Source: Billgrantia lactosivorans (lineage in GTDB: Bacteria > Pseudomonadota > Gammaproteobacteria > Pseudomonadales > Halomonadaceae). From it: a stretch of 64,000 bases of DNA. Location of the stretch: NCBI RefSeq assembly GCF_003254665.1, contig NZ_QHGY01000002.1, positions 62,001-126,000 on the forward strand, written 5' to 3'. Shown here one piece after another: positions 35,260 through 49,435 of the stretch (position 1 is its first letter; each line of letters opens with the position of its first letter). Both the position numbers and the translations under genes were made by a program. Below the pieces are notes generated by a model that worked only from the letters and a program-made list of their open reading frames with translations, was not told where the DNA came from and ran no database searches.

Positions 35260-37602
35260 ATGAATATCAAGACCCTCGGACTGGCGGCACTGCTGCTGGC
35301 CGGTTCCAGTACGGTGCTGGCCGAATCTTTCGAAGTTTCCGACATTCGCGTGGAAGGACTGCAGCGGGTTTCGGCCGCTTCGGTCTTCAACGCCTTCCCC
35401 ATCAGCGCACGCGATGAGGTCGATGACCGCGAGCTGGCCGAGGCGGCCCGCAGCCTGTTCGCCACCGGCCTTTTCGACGACATTCAGCTCGCCCGCGACG
35501 GCAACGTGCTGGTCATACAGGTGGTCGAACGCCCGACCATCTCGCGTCTCAACATCAGCGGCAACAAGCAGCTCTCCGAGGAGGACCTGCGCCGCGGGTT
35601 GCGCGAAGGCGGTCTGGCGGAGGGCCAGGTCCTGCAGCTCTCCACTCTGGAGGATATCCAGCGCGAACTCGAGGGCGTCTACCAGGCCCAGGGCCGCTAC
35701 AGCGCCCGCATCGAGACCAGCGTGCGCGAGATCGACGAGGGCCGGGTCCAGGTCGACATCGACATCAACGAAGGCGCGGTGGCCAAGATTCGCCAGATCA
35801 ACATCGTCGGCAACCGCCAGTTCGACGACGAAGAGCTGCGCGACGTGTTCGAGCTCAACGACCGCCCCGGGCGCTTCTTCGGCTGGTTCTCCCGCGACGA
35901 GTACTCCCGCGAGGCGCTGTCAGGCGACCTCGAGCGGCTGCGCTCCTTCTATCTGGACCGCGGCTACGTCAACTTCGACATCACCTCGACCCAGGTCTCG
36001 ATCAGCCCCGACAAGTCGCAGATCTTCGTCACCGTCAACGTCGACGAGGGCAGCCAGTACCGCCTGGGCGACATCGGCTTCTCCGGCGATCTGGAGATCT
36101 CCGAGCGCGAGGCGCGCGACCTGCTGCAGGTCGAGAGCGGCGACATCTTCTCGCGCAGCGACGTTACCGCCTCGACCGAGGCGCTGCGTTCGCGGCTGGG
36201 CGCCGAGGGCTTCGCCTTCGCCCGCGTCGAGGGCGTGCCCGAGCCGCGCGCCGACGGCGAGACCGTCGACCTCACCTTCAGCGTCGATCCGGGGCGCCGC
36301 GCCTATGTAAGGCGCATCAACTTCATCGGCAACACCACCACCGAGGACGAGGTGCTGCGCCGCGAGATGATCCAGATGGAGGGCGCGCCGGCCTCCACCG
36401 AGTCGATCAGCCAGTCGCGCACCCGCCTGGAGCGCCTGGGCTTCTTTCGCCAGGTCGAGGTGGAGACCCAGCCGGTGGCCGGCGAGTCCGACAAGCTCGA
36501 CGTCACCTACACCGTCGAAGAGCAGCCCTCGGGTTCGATCTCGGCGAGCATCGGCTTCTCCCAGAGCGCCGGGGTGATCTACGGCGCGGCGCTGGCCCAG
36601 AACAACTTCCTCGGCACCGGCAACCGGGTCAACATCGGCGCCCAGCGCAGCGACACCTTCACCAGCCTCAACTTCGGTTTCACCGACCCCTACTGGACGC
36701 TGGACGGCATCTCGCGCGGCTACAACCTGTTCTACCGCGAGACCGACTACGAAGATTCGGACATCTCGACCTACTCCACCGACTCCTACGGCGGTGGGAT
36801 CAACTTCGGCTACCCGGTCAGCGAGCTGTCGCGGCTCAACTTCGGCGCCAGCCTCGAGGACCTCACGGTCAAGACCTATCGCGATACCGCCTCGGAGATC
36901 GTGCGCTACGTCGACGACGAGGGCGATAACGCCCAGAGCCTCAAGCTCACCGCGAGCTGGACGCGCAACAACCTCAACCGCGGCATCATGCCTACCTCCG
37001 GCGACTACCAGCGCCTCTCGCTGGAGACCGCCGCACCGGGCAGCGATGCCGACTACTACAAGCTGCGTGCCCGCGCCCAGCAGCTCTTCGCGCTCAACGA
37101 GGAAGAGACCTGGGCGCTCAAGTTCGGCGGCACGCTGGGCTACGCCGACAGCATCGGCAGCGACCCCTATCCGTTCTACGAGAACTTCTTCGCCGGCGGC
37201 CTGGGCTCGGTGCGCGGCTTCACCGCCAACACCCTGGGCGAGCGCACCACGCCGCGCGAGGACGGGCGCGACCGTACCCTGGGCGGCAACGTGCTGGTCG
37301 AGGGCAGCGCCGAGCTGCTCTTCCCGCTGCCCTTCATCGAGGATCAGCGCTCGCTGCAGACCGGCTTCTTCGTCGACGCCGGCAACACCTTCCTCACCAG
37401 CTGCTATCCGGTGGTCGAAGGGGATGGCCCCTCGCGCTGCTCGTCGGGCGTCGACCTCGGCGAGCTGCGCTACAGCATCGGCGTGGGGCTCTCCTGGCTG
37501 ACCCCGGTCGGCCCGCTGACCTTCAGCATCGCCGAGCCGTTGAACGACGAGAGTGGCGACGATACCCAGTTCTTCCAATTCTCGCTGGGCCAGACGTTCT
37601 GA
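35260..37602 (+). CDS. bamA: Outer membrane protein assembly factor BamA
   Basis: A 780-residue Omp85 protein (E. coli 810), the core of the BAM complex that folds beta-barrels into the outer membrane. A signal peptide (about residues 1-21, MNIKTLGLAALLLAG then cleavage near VLA-ES) is followed by five POTRA repeats to about residue 420. A 16-strand barrel follows, with the conserved loop-6 motif VRGF in GSVRGFTAN. It ends in Phe, as outer-membrane barrels do. It sits in the classic rseP-bamA-skp-lpxD order. Confidence 0.97.
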   Translation: MNIKTLGLAALLLAGSSTVLAESFEVSDIRVEGLQRVSAASVFNAFPISARDEVDDRELAEAARSLFATGLFDDIQLARDGNVLVIQVVERPTISRLNISGNKQLSEEDLRRGLREGGLAEGQVLQLSTLEDIQRELEGVYQAQGRYSARIETSVREIDEGRVQVDIDINEGAVAKIRQINIVGNRQFDDEELRDVFELNDRPGRFFGWFSRDEYSREALSGDLERLRSFYLDRGYVNFDITSTQVSISPDKSQIFVTVNVDEGSQYRLGDIGFSGDLEISEREARDLLQVESGDIFSRSDVTASTEALRSRLGAEGFAFARVEGVPEPRADGETVDLTFSVDPGRRAYVRRINFIGNTTTEDEVLRREMIQMEGAPASTESISQSRTRLERLGFFRQVEVETQPVAGESDKLDVTYTVEEQPSGSISASIGFSQSAGVIYGAALAQNNFLGTGNRVNIGAQRSDTFTSLNFGFTDPYWTLDGISRGYNLFYRETDYEDSDISTYSTDSYGGGINFGYPVSELSRLNFGASLEDLTVKTYRDTASEIVRYVDDEGDNAQSLKLTASWTRNNLNRGIMPTSGDYQRLSLETAAPGSDADYYKLRARAQQLFALNEEETWALKFGGTLGYADSIGSDPYPFYENFFAGGLGSVRGFTANTLGERTTPREDGRDRTLGGNVLVEGSAELLFPLPFIEDQRSLQTGFFVDAGNTFLTSCYPVVEGDGPSRCSSGVDLGELRYSIGVGLSWLTPVGPLTFSIAEPLNDESGDDTQFFQFSLGQTF

Positions 37603-37627
37603 GCCTGCACGCCAAGAGGAATGTAGC

Positions 37628-38134
37628 ATGCGCAAGTTGACCGCCATCCTGTGCCTGGGGCTGTTCTCGCTGCTGGCCCTGCCGGCCCATTCGGCCGAGG
37701 TCGCCATGCTGGATTGGCGCCAGGCGCTGCTCTCGTCCGACGCCGCCCAGCGCTCCATGCAGGACCTCGAGAGCCGGCTGTCCGGCCATCAGCAGGAGGC
37801 GCAGTCGCTGGGGCAGGAGCTGTCGCAGCTGCAGCAGCGCCTGCAGCAGGAGGGCGACAGCCTGCCCGATGCCGAGCGCCAGACGCTGATCCAGGAGTTC
37901 CAGCAGAAGGGCAGCCGCTTCGAGCAGCTGCGCCAGCAGATCATGGAGGAGCAGAGGAGCGCCGAGCAGGCCTTCCTGGAGCAGGCCGAGCCCAAGCTGG
38001 AAGAGGCGGTGGGGCAGGTGATCGAGCGCCATGGCGTCGAGGTGCTGGTGGAGCCACAGGGCGTGCTGCACTCCGACCGAGACCTGCCCAACTTGACGGA
38101 TGAAGTGGTCGAGATCTTGAACACCCTCAACTGA
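37628..38134 (+). CDS. skp: Periplasmic chaperone Skp/OmpH
   Basis: A 168-residue protein with a clear signal peptide (MRKLTAILCLGLFSLLALPAHS, cleaved about residue 22). A Gln/Glu-rich coiled-coil hairpin covers about residues 45-125 and forms the tentacles of the trimer that hold unfolded outer-membrane proteins. Positions flanking it fit the beta-body (AEVAMLDWRQAL and VEVLVEPQGVL). It lies 25 bases after bamA, its functional partner. Confidence 0.92.
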   Translation: MRKLTAILCLGLFSLLALPAHSAEVAMLDWRQALLSSDAAQRSMQDLESRLSGHQQEAQSLGQELSQLQQRLQQEGDSLPDAERQTLIQEFQQKGSRFEQLRQQIMEEQRSAEQAFLEQAEPKLEEAVGQVIERHGVEVLVEPQGVLHSDRDLPNLTDEVVEILNTLN

Positions 38135-38178
38135 ACATGACGGCAGGCTGCTGCCGCACGCTGTCGATACGGGTTTCC

Positions 38179-39219
38179 ATGACGCACCCTGCTACTCGCG
38201 AATTCACCCTGGCCGAACTGGCCGAGCGGCTCGGCGCCCACCTGGTGGGTGACGGCGACCACCGGATCCGGGGCCTGGCCACCCTCAAGGAAGCCGGCCC
38301 CGATCAGGTGGCCTTCGTGGCCAATCGCTCCTATCTCAAGGACCTGTCCGCTACCCGGGCCGGGGCCGTGCTGCTGCAGCCCGACCACGCCGCGGCCTGC
38401 CCGGTGGCGCGGCTGGAGCTGCACAACCCGTACCTCGGCTATGCTCAGCTGTCGCAGCTGTTCGACCCGATCCTGGCGCCCCCGCGGGGGGGCATCCACC
38501 CCACGGCCGTGGTGGCCGACGATGCGGCGCTTGGCGAGCGGGTCGAGATCGGCCCCCATGCCGTCGTCGAGGCCGGCGTCGAGCTGGGGGACGAAGTGGT
38601 GGTCGGCGCCGGCTGCTTCATCGGCGCCGGCGCGCGCATCGGCGCGGGATCGCGCCTGCACCCCAATGCCACCGTATGTCACGGGGTGATCGTCGGCGCG
38701 CGGGTCATCCTGCACAGCGGTTGCGTGATCGGCGGCGATGGCTTCGGCTTCGCCCACGACGGCAGTCGCTGGCACAAGATCGCCCAGCTCGGCGGCGTGG
38801 TGCTGGGCGACGACGTCGAGGTCGGCAGCTGTTCCAGCATCGACCGCGGCGCGCTCGACGACACCGTGATCGGCAACGACGTGAAGATCGACAGCCAGGT
38901 GCAGATCGCCCACAACGTTCGCATCGGCGACCATACCGCCCTGGCCGGCTGCGTGGGGATCGCCGGCTCCACCCGCGTGGGCAGCAACTGCATGCTGGGC
39001 GGCGGCGTGGGGCTTGCCGGCCACCTCACCATCTGCGACGGCGTGCAGGTCACCGGCATGAGCCTGGTGACCAACTCGATCCACGAGCCGGGCGTCTACT
39101 CCTCGGGCACCGGCGCCATGACCAACGCCCAGTGGCGCAAGAATGCGGTGCGCTTCAAGCAGCTCGACGATTTCGCCCGACGCCTGGCGCGGCTCGAGAA
39201 GCGCAGCCGGGGGGGTTGA
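38179..39219 (+). CDS. lpxD: UDP-3-O-(3-hydroxyacyl)glucosamine N-acyltransferase
   Basis: A 346-residue LpxD (E. coli 341), third step of lipid A synthesis. An N-terminal uridine-binding domain (about 1-100) is followed by a left-handed beta-helix of hexapeptide repeats, for example IGPHAVVEAGVELGDEVVVG, and the catalytic His region GDGFGFAHDGSRWHKI and KIDSQVQIAHNVRIGDH. Start taken at MTHPATREFTLAEL (38179). Confidence 0.95.
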   Translation: MTHPATREFTLAELAERLGAHLVGDGDHRIRGLATLKEAGPDQVAFVANRSYLKDLSATRAGAVLLQPDHAAACPVARLELHNPYLGYAQLSQLFDPILAPPRGGIHPTAVVADDAALGERVEIGPHAVVEAGVELGDEVVVGAGCFIGAGARIGAGSRLHPNATVCHGVIVGARVILHSGCVIGGDGFGFAHDGSRWHKIAQLGGVVLGDDVEVGSCSSIDRGALDDTVIGNDVKIDSQVQIAHNVRIGDHTALAGCVGIAGSTRVGSNCMLGGGVGLAGHLTICDGVQVTGMSLVTNSIHEPGVYSSGTGAMTNAQWRKNAVRFKQLDDFARRLARLEKRSRGG

Positions 39220-39243
39220 GGCAGGGCGGGGCGGCGCTATAAT
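39216..39243 (+). promoter_or_regulatory. Candidate promoter for fabZ-lpxA-lpxB-rnhB-dnaE
   Basis: TTGAGG (39216-39221), 16-base spacer and a perfect TATAAT (39238-39243), the best -10 box in the window. It overlaps the end of lpxD and would add a start about 90 bases before fabZ. A 6-bp hairpin (GCCTGC/GCAGGC, 39247-39263) lies just downstream in the leader. Confidence 0.6.
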
Positions 39244-39337
39244 CCCGCCTGCCTGATGCAGGCGTTCTATCGGGAAGCCGGGCGAGTCGCGCCAACGCTC
39301 GTGATGGCTTCCCTACTTCATTTCAGAGGTCGCTACG

Positions 39338-39781
39338 ATGGTAATGGACATCAACGAGATTCGTGAATACCTGCCGCACCGATACCCCTTCCTGCTGGTG
39401 GACCGGGTAACCGAGCTGAGCCTTGGCGAATCCATCGTTGGCTACAAGAACGTCAGCATCAACGAGCCGTTCTTCAACGGCCATTTTCCGCACCATCCGA
39501 TCATGCCCGGCGTGCTGGTGCTCGAGGCGCTGGCACAGGTCTGCGGCATCCTGGGTTTCAAGACCGTCAACAAGCTGCCGGCCGACGGCTATGTCTATTA
39601 TCTCGTGGGGAGCGACAACGTGCGTTTCAAGCGCCCGGTGATGCCGGGGGACCGGCTGGCGCTGGAAGCGAAGGTCGAGCGTGAAAAGCGCGGCATCTGG
39701 AAGTTCGCCTGTCGTGCTACGGTAGACGGCGAGCTGGTCTGCGAGGCCGATGTCATCTGTGCGGAGAGGAAGGTTTCTTGA
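39338..39781 (+). CDS. fabZ: 3-hydroxyacyl-ACP dehydratase FabZ
   Basis: A 147-residue hot-dog dehydratase of fatty-acid elongation. The signature [13 protein letters not shown] is followed by the active site [21 protein letters not shown], with the catalytic His and, 14 residues on, the Glu. Two in-frame ATGs (39338 and 39344) are possible starts. FabZ and the lpx genes draw on the same 3-hydroxyacyl-ACP pool, which the gene order reflects. The stop overlaps the lpxA start. Confidence 0.96.
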   Translation: MVMDINEIREYLPHRYPFLLVDRVTELSLGESIVGYKNVSINEPFFNGHFPHHPIMPGVLVLEALAQVCGILGFKTVNKLPADGYVYYLVGSDNVRFKRPVMPGDRLALEAKVEREKRGIWKFACRATVDGELVCEADVICAERKVS

Positions 39782-40545
39782 TACATTCCACTGCCATCGT
39801 CGATCCCGGGGCACGTCTGGCCGAGGATGTGGAGGTCGGGCCCTTCAGCGTGATCGGGCCCGGCGTCGAGATCGGCCCCGGCAGCCGCATCGGGCCGCAC
39901 GTGGTGATCAAGGGCCCCACCGTGCTGGGCGCGCGCACCCGCATCTTCCAGTTCGCATCCGTGGGCGAGGACTGCCAGGACAAGAAGTACGCCGGCGAGC
40001 CGACGCGCCTGGTGATGGGCGACGACAACGTCATTCGCGAATGCGTGACGCTGCATCGCGGTACCGCCCAGGATCGCGGCGAGACGACGATCGGTTCGCG
40101 CAACCTGTTCATGGCCTACGTGCACGTCGGCCACGACTGCGTCATCGGCGACGACTGCGTGCTGGCCAACCAGGCGACCCTGGCCGGCCACGTGACCCTG
40201 GGCGACTTCGCCATCCTCGGCGGGCTGTCGGCCATCCACCAGTTCTGCCACTTCGGCGATCACGCCATGGCCGGCGGTGGCTCGATCATCACCAAGGACA
40301 CCCCGGCCTTCGTCATGATCAACGGCAACCCGGCTCGGGTGCACGGGCTCAACCAGGTGGGGCTCAAGCGTCGCGGCTTCTCGGCCGAGGCGATCAAGGC
40401 GCTGGGCGAATGCTATCGCCTGGTCTATCGCCAGGGGCTGACCGTGCCCCAGGCGCTGGAGGAGATCCGTACCCGCTTCGCGCTGCCCGAGACCGAATCC
40501 TTCGCCGCTTCCATCGAGGTCTCGACGCGCGGCATCATACGCTGA
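39778..40545 (+). CDS. lpxA: Acyl-ACP--UDP-N-acetylglucosamine O-acyltransferase
   Basis: A 255-residue LpxA (E. coli 262), first step of lipid A synthesis. The N-terminus [20 protein letters not shown] begins the hexapeptide beta-helix. The catalytic His region [15 protein letters not shown] is present, followed by a C-terminal helical domain. Translation appears to start at TTG (39778), within TTGA overlapping the fabZ stop; no ATG is available before IHSTAIV. Start confidence is lower than gene confidence. Confidence 0.95.
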   Translation: MIHSTAIVDPGARLAEDVEVGPFSVIGPGVEIGPGSRIGPHVVIKGPTVLGARTRIFQFASVGEDCQDKKYAGEPTRLVMGDDNVIRECVTLHRGTAQDRGETTIGSRNLFMAYVHVGHDCVIGDDCVLANQATLAGHVTLGDFAILGGLSAIHQFCHFGDHAMAGGGSIITKDTPAFVMINGNPARVHGLNQVGLKRRGFSAEAIKALGECYRLVYRQGLTVPQALEEIRTRFALPETESFAASIEVSTRGIIR

Positions 40546-40568
40546 CGCAGCCTCGCAACGGGTCTGAT

Positions 40569-41819
40569 ATGAGCCAGCTCGCGCGTGTCTACATCGTTGC
40601 CGGCGAGATGTCCGGCGACCTGCTCGGGGCCAGCCTGATGCGCGCCCTGAAGGCGCGCCACCCCCAGGTGCAGTTCCGTGGCATCGGTGGCCCCGGCATG
40701 CTCGCCGAGGGCATCGACAGCCGCTTCCCGCTCGAGACGCTCTCGGTCATGGGCCTGGTGGAGGTGCTCAGGCACCTGCCCGAGCTGATCCGGGTGCGGC
40801 GAACCCTGCGCGCCGACGCCCTGGCCTGGCGGCCGGACGTGATGATCGGCATCGATGCCCCCGACTTCAATCTCGGCCTCGAGCGACAGCTGCGCGAGGC
40901 CGGCCTGACCACGGTGCACTACGTCAGCCCCACGGTCTGGGCGTGGCGCCAGGGCCGGGTGAAGGGCATCGCGAGATCGGTCGATGCCATGCTCACCTTC
41001 CTGCCCTTCGAGGCCGCCTTCTACGAGCGGCATCGCCTGCCGGTGGCCTTCGTCGGCCATCCGCTGGCCGACGAGCTGCCGCTGGTCAGCGACCGCGGCG
41101 GGGCGCGCACCGAGCTCGGCCTGGCCCAGGACGACCCGGTACTGGCGGTGCTGCCGGGCTCGCGGGCCAACGAGATCCGCTTCCTCGGCGCGACCTTCCT
41201 CGATGCCGCCGAGCGGCTGTGCCGCGAACGGCCCGCGCTGCAGGTGGTGATCCCGGCGGCGACCCCGCTGCGCCGCGAGGAACTCGAGAGCCTGCTGGCG
41301 GACAGGCCGCTGCTGGCCGAGCGAATCACCCTGCTCGACGGCCGGGCGCGCCAGGCCATGGTGGCCAGCGACGCCGTGCTGCTGGCCTCGGGCACCGCGG
41401 CCCTGGAGGCGATGCTGTGCCACCGGGCCATGCTGGTGGCCTACCGCATGGCGCCGATGACCCACTGGCTGGCCCGGCGCCTGGTCAAGACCGAGTGGAT
41501 CTCGCTGCCCAACCTGATCGCCCGGGAGACGCTGGTGCCGGAGCTGATCCAGGACGCCGCCACGCCCGAGGCGATCGTCGCGCATATCGGGCCGATGCTC
41601 GACGACGCCGAGCGCCGCGGCGCCCTCGAGGCGCGCTTCGCCGAGATGCACGCCGGGCTGCAGCGCAACGCCAGCGCCCGGGCGGCCGAGGCCATCGAGG
41701 CGCTGGTGGCGGGGCGGCCGCTGCCGGCCCCGCGCTCCAGTGAGGCCGGGGAGACGAGCGAGGATGCGACGGCCGGACGAACCGTACCGAGAGGCAGAGT
41801 AGGGAGGGAAGAGAGATGA
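40569..41819 (+). CDS. lpxB: Lipid-A-disaccharide synthase
   Basis: A 416-residue GT19 glycosyltransferase (E. coli 382). It joins UDP-diacyl-GlcN and lipid X. It starts [21 protein letters not shown], and has [24 protein letters not shown] and LLPGSRxNE-type [14 protein letters not shown] 30-residue polar tail beyond the family's core precedes the stop, which overlaps rnhB by four bases (ATGA). Confidence 0.95.
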   Translation: MSQLARVYIVAGEMSGDLLGASLMRALKARHPQVQFRGIGGPGMLAEGIDSRFPLETLSVMGLVEVLRHLPELIRVRRTLRADALAWRPDVMIGIDAPDFNLGLERQLREAGLTTVHYVSPTVWAWRQGRVKGIARSVDAMLTFLPFEAAFYERHRLPVAFVGHPLADELPLVSDRGGARTELGLAQDDPVLAVLPGSRANEIRFLGATFLDAAERLCRERPALQVVIPAATPLRREELESLLADRPLLAERITLLDGRARQAMVASDAVLLASGTAALEAMLCHRAMLVAYRMAPMTHWLARRLVKTEWISLPNLIARETLVPELIQDAATPEAIVAHIGPMLDDAERRGALEARFAEMHAGLQRNASARAAEAIEALVAGRPLPAPRSSEAGETSEDATAGRTVPRGRVGREER

Positions 41820-42427
41820 GCGACTGTCCGTTCCCGCCGCTGGTGGTCGACTACCAGGGCCACCTGCTGGCCGGCGTCGACGAGGTGGGCCGCGGGCCGC
41901 TGATCGGCGCGGTAGTGGCGGCGGCGGTGATCCTCGACCCCATGCGACCCATCGCGGGGCTGACCGACTCCAAGAAGCTCACCCCCCAGCGGCGTGCCGA
42001 ACTGGACATGGAGATTCGCGACAAGGCACTGGCCTTCGCCGTGGCCGAGGCCACGCATGCCGAGGTCGACGAGTTCAATATCTACCACGCCACTCACCTG
42101 GCCATGCGCCGCGCGATCGACGCCCTGCCGCTGGTCCCGGAGTACCTGCTGGTGGACGGCAACCGGCTGCCCGGGCATCATGTTCCCGGCCAGGCGATCG
42201 TCAAGGGCGACGCCCGCCATCCGGCCATCGCCGCGGCCTCGATACTCGCCAAGGTGGCCCGCGACGCCCAGATGGTGGCGCTCGACGCCCTCTTTCCCGG
42301 GTACGGCTTCGCCCGTCACAAGGGCTACGCCACGCCCGAGCACCTGGATGCCCTGGAGCGCCTCGGGCCCCTGCCCGAGCATCGCCGCTCCTTCGCCCCG
42401 CTCAAGGGGCAGCTCGAGCTGCTCTAG
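41816..42427 (+). CDS. rnhB: Ribonuclease HII
   Basis: A 203-residue RNase HII that nicks DNA at embedded ribonucleotides. The catalytic motif [18 protein letters not shown] carries the Asp-Glu pair. Further acidic residues lie in LVDGNRLP and in [12 protein letters not shown]. It is translationally coupled to lpxB and followed 29 bases later by dnaE, the conserved lpxB-rnhB-dnaE order. Confidence 0.96.
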   Translation: MSDCPFPPLVVDYQGHLLAGVDEVGRGPLIGAVVAAAVILDPMRPIAGLTDSKKLTPQRRAELDMEIRDKALAFAVAEATHAEVDEFNIYHATHLAMRRAIDALPLVPEYLLVDGNRLPGHHVPGQAIVKGDARHPAIAAASILAKVARDAQMVALDALFPGYGFARHKGYATPEHLDALERLGPLPEHRRSFAPLKGQLELL

Positions 42428-42456
42428 ATCATTTACCGCCAAGCCCCGAGCCTCTT

Positions 42457-45960
<3,504 letters not shown>

Positions 45961-46026
45961 GTATCGACGATGGGTGTTGGCGCCGAGAAAGGCAGCGGGG
46001 CTGGCAAGAACACCTTATGTCCTGCC

Positions 46027-46054
46027 TTGCGTAGGGCGTTGAGGGTGCGATAAT
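46027..46054 (+). promoter_or_regulatory. Candidate promoter for accA-tilS
   Basis: TTGCGT (46027-46032), 16-base spacer, GATAAT (46049-46054), in the 178-base gap after dnaE and about 85 bases before accA. The rest of the gap shows no strong hairpin. Confidence 0.5.
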
Positions 46055-46138
46055 GCCCGACACTCGATTTCATGGCTTCCGGGGCGAACAGCGTTCATCA
46101 TGCCTCGGCGACAGCAAAGACAAGGCGGCCCAGCCACT

Positions 46139-47092
46139 ATGAATCCCAACTACCTCGATTTCGAACAGCCCATCGCCGAACTCCAGGCCAAGATCGAAGA
46201 ACTGCGCCTGGTCGGCACCGACAGCCAGCTCAACCTCAGCGACGAGATCAGTCGCCTTGAGGAGAAGAGCCGCAAGCTCACCGACTCGATCTTCAAGGAC
46301 CTGAGCCCCTGGCAGGTGTCGCAGCTCTCGCGCCACCCCCAGCGCCCCTATACCCTCGACTACCTCGAACACATCTTCACCGACTTCGACGAATTGCACG
46401 GCGACCGCCGCTTCGCCGACGACCCGGCCATCGTCGGCGGCATCGCCCGCCTCGATGACCGTCCGGTGATGGTCATCGGCCACCAGAAGGGCCGCGACGT
46501 GAAGGAGAAGGTGCGGCGCAACTTCGGCATGCCTCGGCCCGAGGGCTACCGCAAGGCGTGTCGCCTGATGGAGATGGCCGAGCGCTTCCGGATGCCGGTG
46601 CTCACCTTCATCGACACCCCGGGGGCCTATCCCGGCATCGACGCCGAGGAACGCGGCCAGAGCGAGGCCATCGCCTACAACCTGGCGGTGATGTCGCGGC
46701 TCAAGACGCCGATCGTCTCCACCGTGGTGGGCGAGGGCGGCTCCGGCGGGGCGCTGGCCATCGGCGTGTGCGACGAGCTGGCCATGCTGCAGTACTCCAC
46801 CTACTCGGTGATCTCCCCCGAGGGCTGCGCCTCGATCCTGTGGAAGAGCGCCGAGAAGGCCGCCGACGCCGCCCAGGCCATGGGCATTACCGCCGAGCGG
46901 CTGCAGGAGCTCGGTTTCGTCGACACCCTGATCGAGGAGCCGCTAGGCGGCGCCCACCGCCATCCCCAGACCACGGCGGAACGGGTCAAGGAGGCGCTGC
47001 TGGCGAGTCTCGACCGCCTCGAGGCGATGGAGACCGAGGCGCTCCTCGAACGGCGCTATGAGCGCCTGATGAGCTATGGCGCACCGGCATAA
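46139..47092 (+). CDS. accA: Acetyl-CoA carboxylase carboxyltransferase subunit alpha
   Basis: A 317-residue AccA (E. coli 319). With AccD it transfers carboxyl from carboxybiotin to acetyl-CoA, the first committed step of fatty-acid synthesis. Start chosen at [21 protein letters not shown]. Crotonase-fold motifs include [18 protein letters not shown] and [14 protein letters not shown]. An upstream in-frame ATG at 46100 would add 13 atypical residues. It overlaps tilS by 17 bases. Confidence 0.96.
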   Translation: MNPNYLDFEQPIAELQAKIEELRLVGTDSQLNLSDEISRLEEKSRKLTDSIFKDLSPWQVSQLSRHPQRPYTLDYLEHIFTDFDELHGDRRFADDPAIVGGIARLDDRPVMVIGHQKGRDVKEKVRRNFGMPRPEGYRKACRLMEMAERFRMPVLTFIDTPGAYPGIDAEERGQSEAIAYNLAVMSRLKTPIVSTVVGEGGSGGALAIGVCDELAMLQYSTYSVISPEGCASILWKSAEKAADAAQAMGITAERLQELGFVDTLIEEPLGGAHRHPQTTAERVKEALLASLDRLEAMETEALLERRYERLMSYGAPA

Positions 47093-48380
47093 GAGAGTCT
47101 CGCTGCAGGCCCTGATCGACGACGCCCTGGCGGAAACCCCGCCGGGGCGTGTCGTCTGGGTGGCGCTCTCCGGCGGGATGGATTCGAGCCTGCTGCTCAC
47201 CCTGGCGGCCGCGGCGTGCCGTCGACATCCCCGGCCGCTGCGTACGCTGCACGTCCACCACGGCCTGCAGGCCGCTGCCGACGACTTCGAGACCCACTGC
47301 CGCCGGCTCGCCTCGCGGCTCGGCGTACCGCTGTTCGTCGAGCGCGTGGCGGTCGAGCGCGACGCCGGGCTGGGGCTCGAGGGCGCCGCGCGCCAGGCGC
47401 GCTATGCCGCCTTCGCCCGCCGCGTGGCGCCGGGCGAAACGCTGTGGCTGGCCCAGCACCGCGACGACCAGGCCGAGACCTTCCTGCTCGCCGCCCTGCG
47501 TGGCAGCGGCGTGCGCGGCCTGGCGGGCATGCCGTCCGAACGCGAGTGGCAGGGCAGGCGCCTGGTGCGCCCCCTGCTCGCCCGCTCGCGGGCCGAGCTC
47601 GAGGCCGAGGCCGGGCGGCGCGGGCTGCACTGGGTCGACGATCCCTCCAACGCCGACGAGACCCTGGACCGCAACTTCCTGCGCCGCCGCGTGCTGACGC
47701 TGCTGGCGCAACGCTGGCCTCAGGCGGGCGAGACGCTGGCGAGCAGCGCTTGCCACGCTGCCGAGGCCGAGGCGTTGATCGCCGAACGCGCCGCCGAGGA
47801 TCTGGCGACCCTTGGCGGCGACCCCGCCCGGCTGCCGCTGGCGGGGCTCGCGGAGCTGTCGCCCGCCCGCCGCCGCGCGTTGTTGCGACATGCCTGCCAC
47901 CGTCTGGAGTTGCTCACGCCGCCCGCGGCGCGTCTCGAGGCGCTGCTGGCCCAGTTCGATGCCCGTCATGACGCCCGGGTGAGGGTCAGCTGGGCCGGCG
48001 CCGAGGCGAGGATCTGGCGCGGACACCTTCACTTCTTGCCGAGCCGGCCGCCGCTGGCGCCGACGTGGCTGGTCGAATGGGACGGCGTCTCCCTCCTGGC
48101 GACCCCTTGGCGGACCGTCGACGTCAAGCTCGTGCCCGAGGAGGGCGGCCAGGCTTCGCTGCGCCTCATGCCGCGCCAGGGCGGCGAGAGCCTGCGTCTG
48201 GCACGGCGCGGAAGTCGCGATCTCAAGCGCCTGCTGCAGGAGAGGGAGGTGCCGCCGTGGGAGCGGGAGCGGCTGCTGGTGGCATGGCACGGCGAGACGC
48301 CCGTGGCGGTGCTTCAGCCCGATGCGATGCGCTGGCTGGCGGTAGCCGAAGGCTGGCGGGCGGAGGTCGGGAAAGAGTGA
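47076..48380 (+). CDS. tilS: tRNA(Ile)-lysidine synthase
   Basis: A 434-residue TilS (E. coli 432). It converts C34 of the CAU-anticodon tRNA-Ile to lysidine so it reads AUA. The PP-loop motif [15 protein letters not shown] is at about residues 25-39. The lysine/tRNA site [21 protein letters not shown] follows. The C-terminal substrate-binding domain (about 350-430) has [18 protein letters not shown]. It starts inside accA and converges on ppx with a gap of four bases, leaving no room for a separate terminator. Confidence 0.95.
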   Translation: MAHRHKRVSLQALIDDALAETPPGRVVWVALSGGMDSSLLLTLAAAACRRHPRPLRTLHVHHGLQAAADDFETHCRRLASRLGVPLFVERVAVERDAGLGLEGAARQARYAAFARRVAPGETLWLAQHRDDQAETFLLAALRGSGVRGLAGMPSEREWQGRRLVRPLLARSRAELEAEAGRRGLHWVDDPSNADETLDRNFLRRRVLTLLAQRWPQAGETLASSACHAAEAEALIAERAAEDLATLGGDPARLPLAGLAELSPARRRALLRHACHRLELLTPPAARLEALLAQFDARHDARVRVSWAGAEARIWRGHLHFLPSRPPLAPTWLVEWDGVSLLATPWRTVDVKLVPEEGGQASLRLMPRQGGESLRLARRGSRDLKRLLQEREVPPWERERLLVAWHGETPVAVLQPDAMRWLAVAEGWRAEVGKE

Positions 48381-48384
48381 AGGC

Positions 48385-49356
48385 TCAGGGCCGCGACGCC
48401 TCGCGCGCCAGCATGTCGTGCAGCACCCCTTCGCGCAGCGCGCCATCGGCATAGCGCATCGTGGTCAGCTCGAACGCCTCGAAGATCGCCGCGAGAATCG
48501 CCACACCGGCCGGGAAGATGCGCGCGCGATCGGGCTTGAGCCCTTCCAGGGCGACCCGCTCGAGATGGCCGCAGTCGATCAGGCGCTGGCGCAGCTCTGC
48601 CAGGCCGGCCCGGCAGATCTCGCCGGGCGTGCCGCCGCTGGTGGCAAGCACCGAGGCGGCCGCCTTGATCGTGCCGCTGGAACCCAGGGCCTCGTCCCAG
48701 CCCAGCTCGCTGTAGCTCGCCCGGAGGGGGGCGAGCTGGGCCCGTACGTCCGCTTCGGCCTGGTCCATGCGCGCCGCGCTCAAGTGACCATCGGCGAAGT
48801 GGCGCCGGGTGTGGGTCACGCAGCCGATGTCGAGGCTCTCCAGCATCAGCGGCTTCAAACGTTCGCCGACGATGAACTCGGTGGAGCCCCCGCCGATGTC
48901 CACGACCAGGCGACGACCGCTCTCGGCCATGGCGTGGGCCGCGCCCAGGTAGATCAGGCGCGCTTCCTCGTGCCCCGGGATCACCTCGACGCGGCAGCCC
49001 AGCAGCGCCTCGGCACGCTCAACGAAGGACTGCCGATTGCGCGCCGTGCGCAGCGCGCTGGTACCCACCACGCGCAGACGATCGGCAACCACACCATCCA
49101 GCAGCGGGGCGAAACGCGAGAGGCACGCCATGGCGCGTTCCATCGCGGCCTCGTCGAGGCGGTTGGTGGCATCCAGGCCGGCGGCCAGCTGCACCTTCTC
49201 GCCCAGTCGGGCCACGACCTGAAGCCGGCCAGCCTGATGATGCGCGACCAGCAGGTGAAAGCTGTTGGAGCCCAGGTCGATCGCGGCCAGGCGCTGCGCC
49301 GGGGGCACGTCGGGGGCATCGCTGACGAGGTTGGGCCGTTCCGTGGGTGAGTTCAT
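48385..49356 (-). CDS. ppx: Short-form Ppx/GppA phosphatase (exopolyphosphatase)
   Basis: A 323-residue protein containing only the actin-like ASKHA domains of the Ppx/GppA family. Motifs are AAIDLGSNSFHLLVA (phosphate 1), VVDIGGGSTEFIVG (phosphate 2), the catalytic-Glu region GHEEARLIYLGAAHA, and a GSSGTIKAAA loop. E. coli Ppx (513) and GppA (494) have an additional HD-like C-terminal half that is absent here. Start chosen at MNSPTERPNLV; the frame stays open 36 codons further upstream. It is divergent from rho. Confidence 0.88.
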   Translation of the reverse strand: MNSPTERPNLVSDAPDVPPAQRLAAIDLGSNSFHLLVAHHQAGRLQVVARLGEKVQLAAGLDATNRLDEAAMERAMACLSRFAPLLDGVVADRLRVVGTSALRTARNRQSFVERAEALLGCRVEVIPGHEEARLIYLGAAHAMAESGRRLVVDIGGGSTEFIVGERLKPLMLESLDIGCVTHTRRHFADGHLSAARMDQAEADVRAQLAPLRASYSELGWDEALGSSGTIKAAASVLATSGGTPGEICRAGLAELRQRLIDCGHLERVALEGLKPDRARIFPAGVAILAAIFEAFELTTMRYADGALREGVLHDMLAREASRP

Positions 49357-49435
49357 CGAGGCATCCTGACGGTCAATGGCTAAAGGTTGCGGCGACTCCT
49401 CCGGCCTGTCAATCGCCCCAGGTTGATCTGCGGGG

